DNA of 64,000 nucleotides from JABDGM01 sp963738665 (GTDB taxonomy: Bacteria > Planctomycetota > Planctomycetia > Pirellulales > Lacipirellulaceae). A model generated the notes under the pieces. That model did not search any database and was not told the DNA's origin. It saw only the letters and a program-made list of their open reading frames with translations. The DNA lies in NCBI GenBank assembly GCA_963738665.1, contig CAVTXL010000010.1:248001-312000 (forward strand). The letters are read 5' to 3'. Shown here one piece after another: positions 61,824-64,000 of this stretch. The position numbers were made by a program, and so were the translations under genes. How positions within the stretch are numbered: position 1 is the stretch's first letter; each line of letters begins with the position of its first letter.

Positions 61824-62882
61824 ATGCCTCAACAATTCCACGACCGAGCTTACAAGCACGGCGAGCAATTTTTACTCGTCGTTCTGGCCCTGCTTCTGGT
61901 TGCAATGACCACTCACGACGCATTCTCGCAATCGCCGCCCAAGACGATCGGCTCGATCGAGCGGCTCGATCCGGCCTTGGACGCGCTGGTGCCGACCGAT
62001 GCAAAGATTGAAGTCGTCGGCGACGGACTGACTTGGGCCGAGGGGCCGGTGTGGGTCCGCGACGGCGCGTTCTTGCTGTGCAGCGATACGCGGACGAACA
62101 AGATCTGGCGGTGGGACGCGAAGGACGGTTTCCGTGAGTTCATCGCGCCGTCCGGTTACACGGGCGAGACGCCGCGCGGCGGCGAGATGGGCTCGAACGG
62201 CCTGACGCTCGACCACGAGGGCCGCTTGCTGTTGTGTCAACACGGCGACCGCCGCATCGCCCGGCTCGAATCGAAGTGGGGCGAAGCGCCGCGTTATACG
62301 ACGATTGCCGACAAGTACGACGGCAAGCGCTTCAACAGCCCGAACGATGTGACGGTGCACTCCAGCGGGGCCGTCTATTTCACCGATCCGGCCTATGGGC
62401 TGGAACGGCGCGGAGCGGGCTCCGGCAAGGAACTGGAATACCAGGGCGTGTACCGCGTCACGCCCGACGGCGCGGTGACGCTGCTGACGAAAGATCTTTC
62501 CGCGCCCAACGGGATCGCATTTTCGCCGGATGAAAAGACGCTCTACGTGGGCAACACGGGCCAACCGTCGGTGCTGACGGCCTATCCCGTCAAAGAGGAC
62601 GGCACGATCGGCGAGGGAAAGACGCTGCTCGACGCCCGCCAGATGACGCCCCGCCGCGCCGGCGGCTTCGACGGCATGAAGATCGACGCTCACGGCAACA
62701 TCTTCACAGCCGGCCCCGGTGGCATCTTGGTCGTCACGCCGGAAGGAAAGCATCTCGGGACGTTCATCACGGGCCAGCCGACGGCCAACTGCGCCTTCGG
62801 CGAAGACGGCTCGACGCTGTTCATCACGTCGAACCACCAACTGCTCCGCGTGCGGCTGACGACGAAGGGGAACGGTTTCTAA
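61824..62882 (+). CDS. Exported SMP-30/gluconolactonase-like beta-propeller
   Basis: A 352-residue protein. ATG 61824 gives a signal segment (EQFLLVVLALLLVAMTTHDA). The body is a six-bladed propeller of the SMP-30/gluconolactonase type: GDGLTWAEGPVWVRDGAFLL (metal-binding Glu), CSDTRTNKIWRWD, GSNGLTLDHEGRLLLCQHGD, FNSPNDVTVHSSGAVYFTDP (conserved Asn-Asp), APNGIAFSPDEKTLYVGNTG and DGMKIDAHGNIFTAGPGGIL. It likely opens sugar lactones in the periplasm. It follows the LamG gene on the same strand after 146 bases. Confidence 0.93.
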   Translation: MPQQFHDRAYKHGEQFLLVVLALLLVAMTTHDAFSQSPPKTIGSIERLDPALDALVPTDAKIEVVGDGLTWAEGPVWVRDGAFLLCSDTRTNKIWRWDAKDGFREFIAPSGYTGETPRGGEMGSNGLTLDHEGRLLLCQHGDRRIARLESKWGEAPRYTTIADKYDGKRFNSPNDVTVHSSGAVYFTDPAYGLERRGAGSGKELEYQGVYRVTPDGAVTLLTKDLSAPNGIAFSPDEKTLYVGNTGQPSVLTAYPVKEDGTIGEGKTLLDARQMTPRRAGGFDGMKIDAHGNIFTAGPGGILVVTPEGKHLGTFITGQPTANCAFGEDGSTLFITSNHQLLRVRLTTKGNGF

Positions 62883-62904
62883 CCGGTCGGTTTTAGCTGT
62901 TCGC

Positions 62905-62967
62905 TGTAGGACTGATAATCCTGTCCGTCCTGAGTGTACACGAACGGACAGCATTGTCCGTCCTACA
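62905..62967. repeat. TGTAGGAC...GTCCTACA palindrome
   Basis: Arms of 24 bases (62905-62928 and 62944-62967) pair at about 20 positions, with a 15-base loop containing GTGTACAC. It lies between two convergent genes (lactonase plus, cvpA minus) and could act as a terminator. Confidence 0.65.
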
Positions 62968-63086
62968 CCATACACGAATCCAGCATTCAACTCGTGAATC
63001 GGCCGTTCGCGAAGCCTCACCGCTCACCGCCCGGAAACGGGTTCGGCTCTTGCGGCTGCGGCGAGTACTCGCGCGAGGACGATGTG

Positions 63087-63849
63087 TTAATCGTGCGATA
63101 GGCGTCGGTTTCCGACAGCGCGCCGCCGCCGTTTGCCGGCCATCCGGTCGGCGCCGGGTTGCTGCCCGTCACCGGCCACGCCGATTGCGCCGGCTGCTGT
63201 GGCTGCGGCCACTGCGACCCTGCTTGTTGTGGCCAGCCCGCGGGTGCGGTTTGCTGTTCGAGTTGCTGCCCACTCGGCAGCGGTTGACCTACCGGCCATA
63301 GATCGCGGAGATCGGCGCTCTGGGGCGGCAGCGTTGCCGCTGATGCGCTCTTCGATTTTGTTCAAGTAGGGGTCGATCACCTGGTTCAGTTCCTGCGGCA
63401 CGACGTCATGTGCCTTATTGAGCAGCACGACGATAGTCCGCCCGGCACGCGACGCGACGATCGCCTCGCCCTGCTGTTGCGGCAGCAGCGTCACGGCGAA
63501 AAACGTAATCGCTACGCACAAGAGCACGCCCTTGGCGAAGCCGATCATGCCGCCTAGTTGTCGATCGAAGCTTTCGAGCTTCACTTTGTCGATCAACTCG
63601 GAGACCAGTCGAAAGATCATCCAGATCACGAAGGACGTCGCGACGTAGATCGCTAGCATCGCGGCGAAATCGATTGAGCGGCGCCTGCTGGCCGAAGTAC
63701 GGAGCCAGCCGCTCGCTGAATCGCAGCGCGGCAAAGTAGCTGACAACCAGCGACGCCAGCGACGCGATCTGCCAGGCCATGCCTTTCCAAAATCCAAACA
63801 GCGTGGCCCCGGCGAGCACCAGCAGCATGATGACGTCGTAAGTTTGCAT
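63087..63849 (-). CDS. cvpA: CvpA family membrane protein (frameshift near 63685)
   Basis: ATG 63849 opens MQTYDVIMLLVLAGATLFGF, WKGMAWQIASLASLVVSYFA and RFSERLAPYFG. The next frame then continues SIDFAAMLAIYVATSFVIWM, LVSELIDKVKLESFDRQLGG and MIGFAKGVLLCVAITFFAVT. This is the CvpA/colicin-V-production four-helix pattern with its conserved D-R-x-x-G-x-x-x-G-x-x-x-G. The C-terminal 80 residues are Ala/Arg-rich and may be noise after a further error. Joined about 253 residues; the function in bacteria is still unclear. Confidence 0.8.
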
Positions 63850-63942
63850 CGTTTTTGTCGTAGGCACACCCTCTGTGCCATAACAGAGTTCCGTGGGAGC
63901 ACACCGCGAGCAGGTACTCGGCTAGCGCCTGTTCGTACGGCC

Positions 63943-63972
63943 GCTACGGCACGCGGAACGTGCCCGCTACAT
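63943..63972. repeat. 30-base dispersed palindrome, copy 2
   Basis: 28 of 30 bases equal 34438-34467; hairpin GGCACGC with GCGTGCC-like arms (one change). It lies close to the right edge, upstream of cvpA. Confidence 0.75.
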
Positions 63973-64000
63973 TGCCAGCAAGCAGAGTATAGCGGCCGCA

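Noticed and set aside
61872..63020. 382-codon minus-strand ORF
   Set aside because: Antisense shadow of the SMP-30 lactonase gene.

Overview
The window reads as chromosomal DNA of a planctomycete, probably of the Pirellulales type. The markers are a secreted protein with a dockerin repeat and a PEP-CTERM tail, a second PEP-CTERM protein, a TIGR03000-domain protein, a BBP7-like outer-membrane protein, a tubulin-like/kinase fusion, a Gfo/Idh/MocA oxidoreductase with a Tat-type leader, and many starts without a Shine-Dalgarno sequence. Composition is GC-rich. No rRNA, tRNA, CRISPR array or complete insertion sequence was seen.

Layout. 1-6.3 kb: secreted cyclophilin (cut by the left edge), HpcH/HpaI aldolase, small proteins, a metalloprotease-like protein and a LarA/DUF2088 protein. 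6.5-12.6 kb: a tightly coupled signalling locus (AAA+ ATPase, Ser/Thr kinase fused to a tubulin-like domain, FHA-EAL protein). 12.6-22.5 kb: an accessory stretch with poly-G tracts, repeats, two secreted or repetitive proteins, csrA, three two-component genes, remnants and a toxin-like ORF. 22.5-31.4 kb: rpsT, a TPR protein, cobA-hemD, an RHH protein, a trypsin-like protease, coaD, a class V aminotransferase and a secreted Pcm. 31.7-43.7 kb: TIGR03000 protein, HTTM pair, asd, truA, kinase-accA, threonine aldolase, hisD-hisC. 44-50 kb: BBP7 protein, mnmG, a regulator/kinase pair, a coiled-coil membrane protein. 50-64 kb (mostly minus strand): PEP-CTERM protein, NYN protein, LemA pair, BON protein, Gfo/Idh oxidoreductase, aldose epimerase, a five-LamG protein, an SMP-30 lactonase and cvpA.

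Two themes run through the window. First, about fifteen genes, several of them housekeeping (truA, mnmG, hemD, cvpA), are broken by one-base-type frameshifts, often at short homopolymers. This looks more like consensus indel errors than gene decay, so I give joined gene spans with the shift position. Second, many unrelated families of short palindromic repeats lie between genes, abut start codons, and in three cases sit in frame inside conserved enzymes (two in the larA-like gene, one in mnmG).

The best candidate for an under-described system is the 6.5-12.6 kb locus. It joins phosphothreonine signalling (kinase plus FHA), c-di-GMP turnover (EAL), a tubulin/FtsZ-fold GTPase-like domain and an AAA+ ATPase in one translationally coupled unit.
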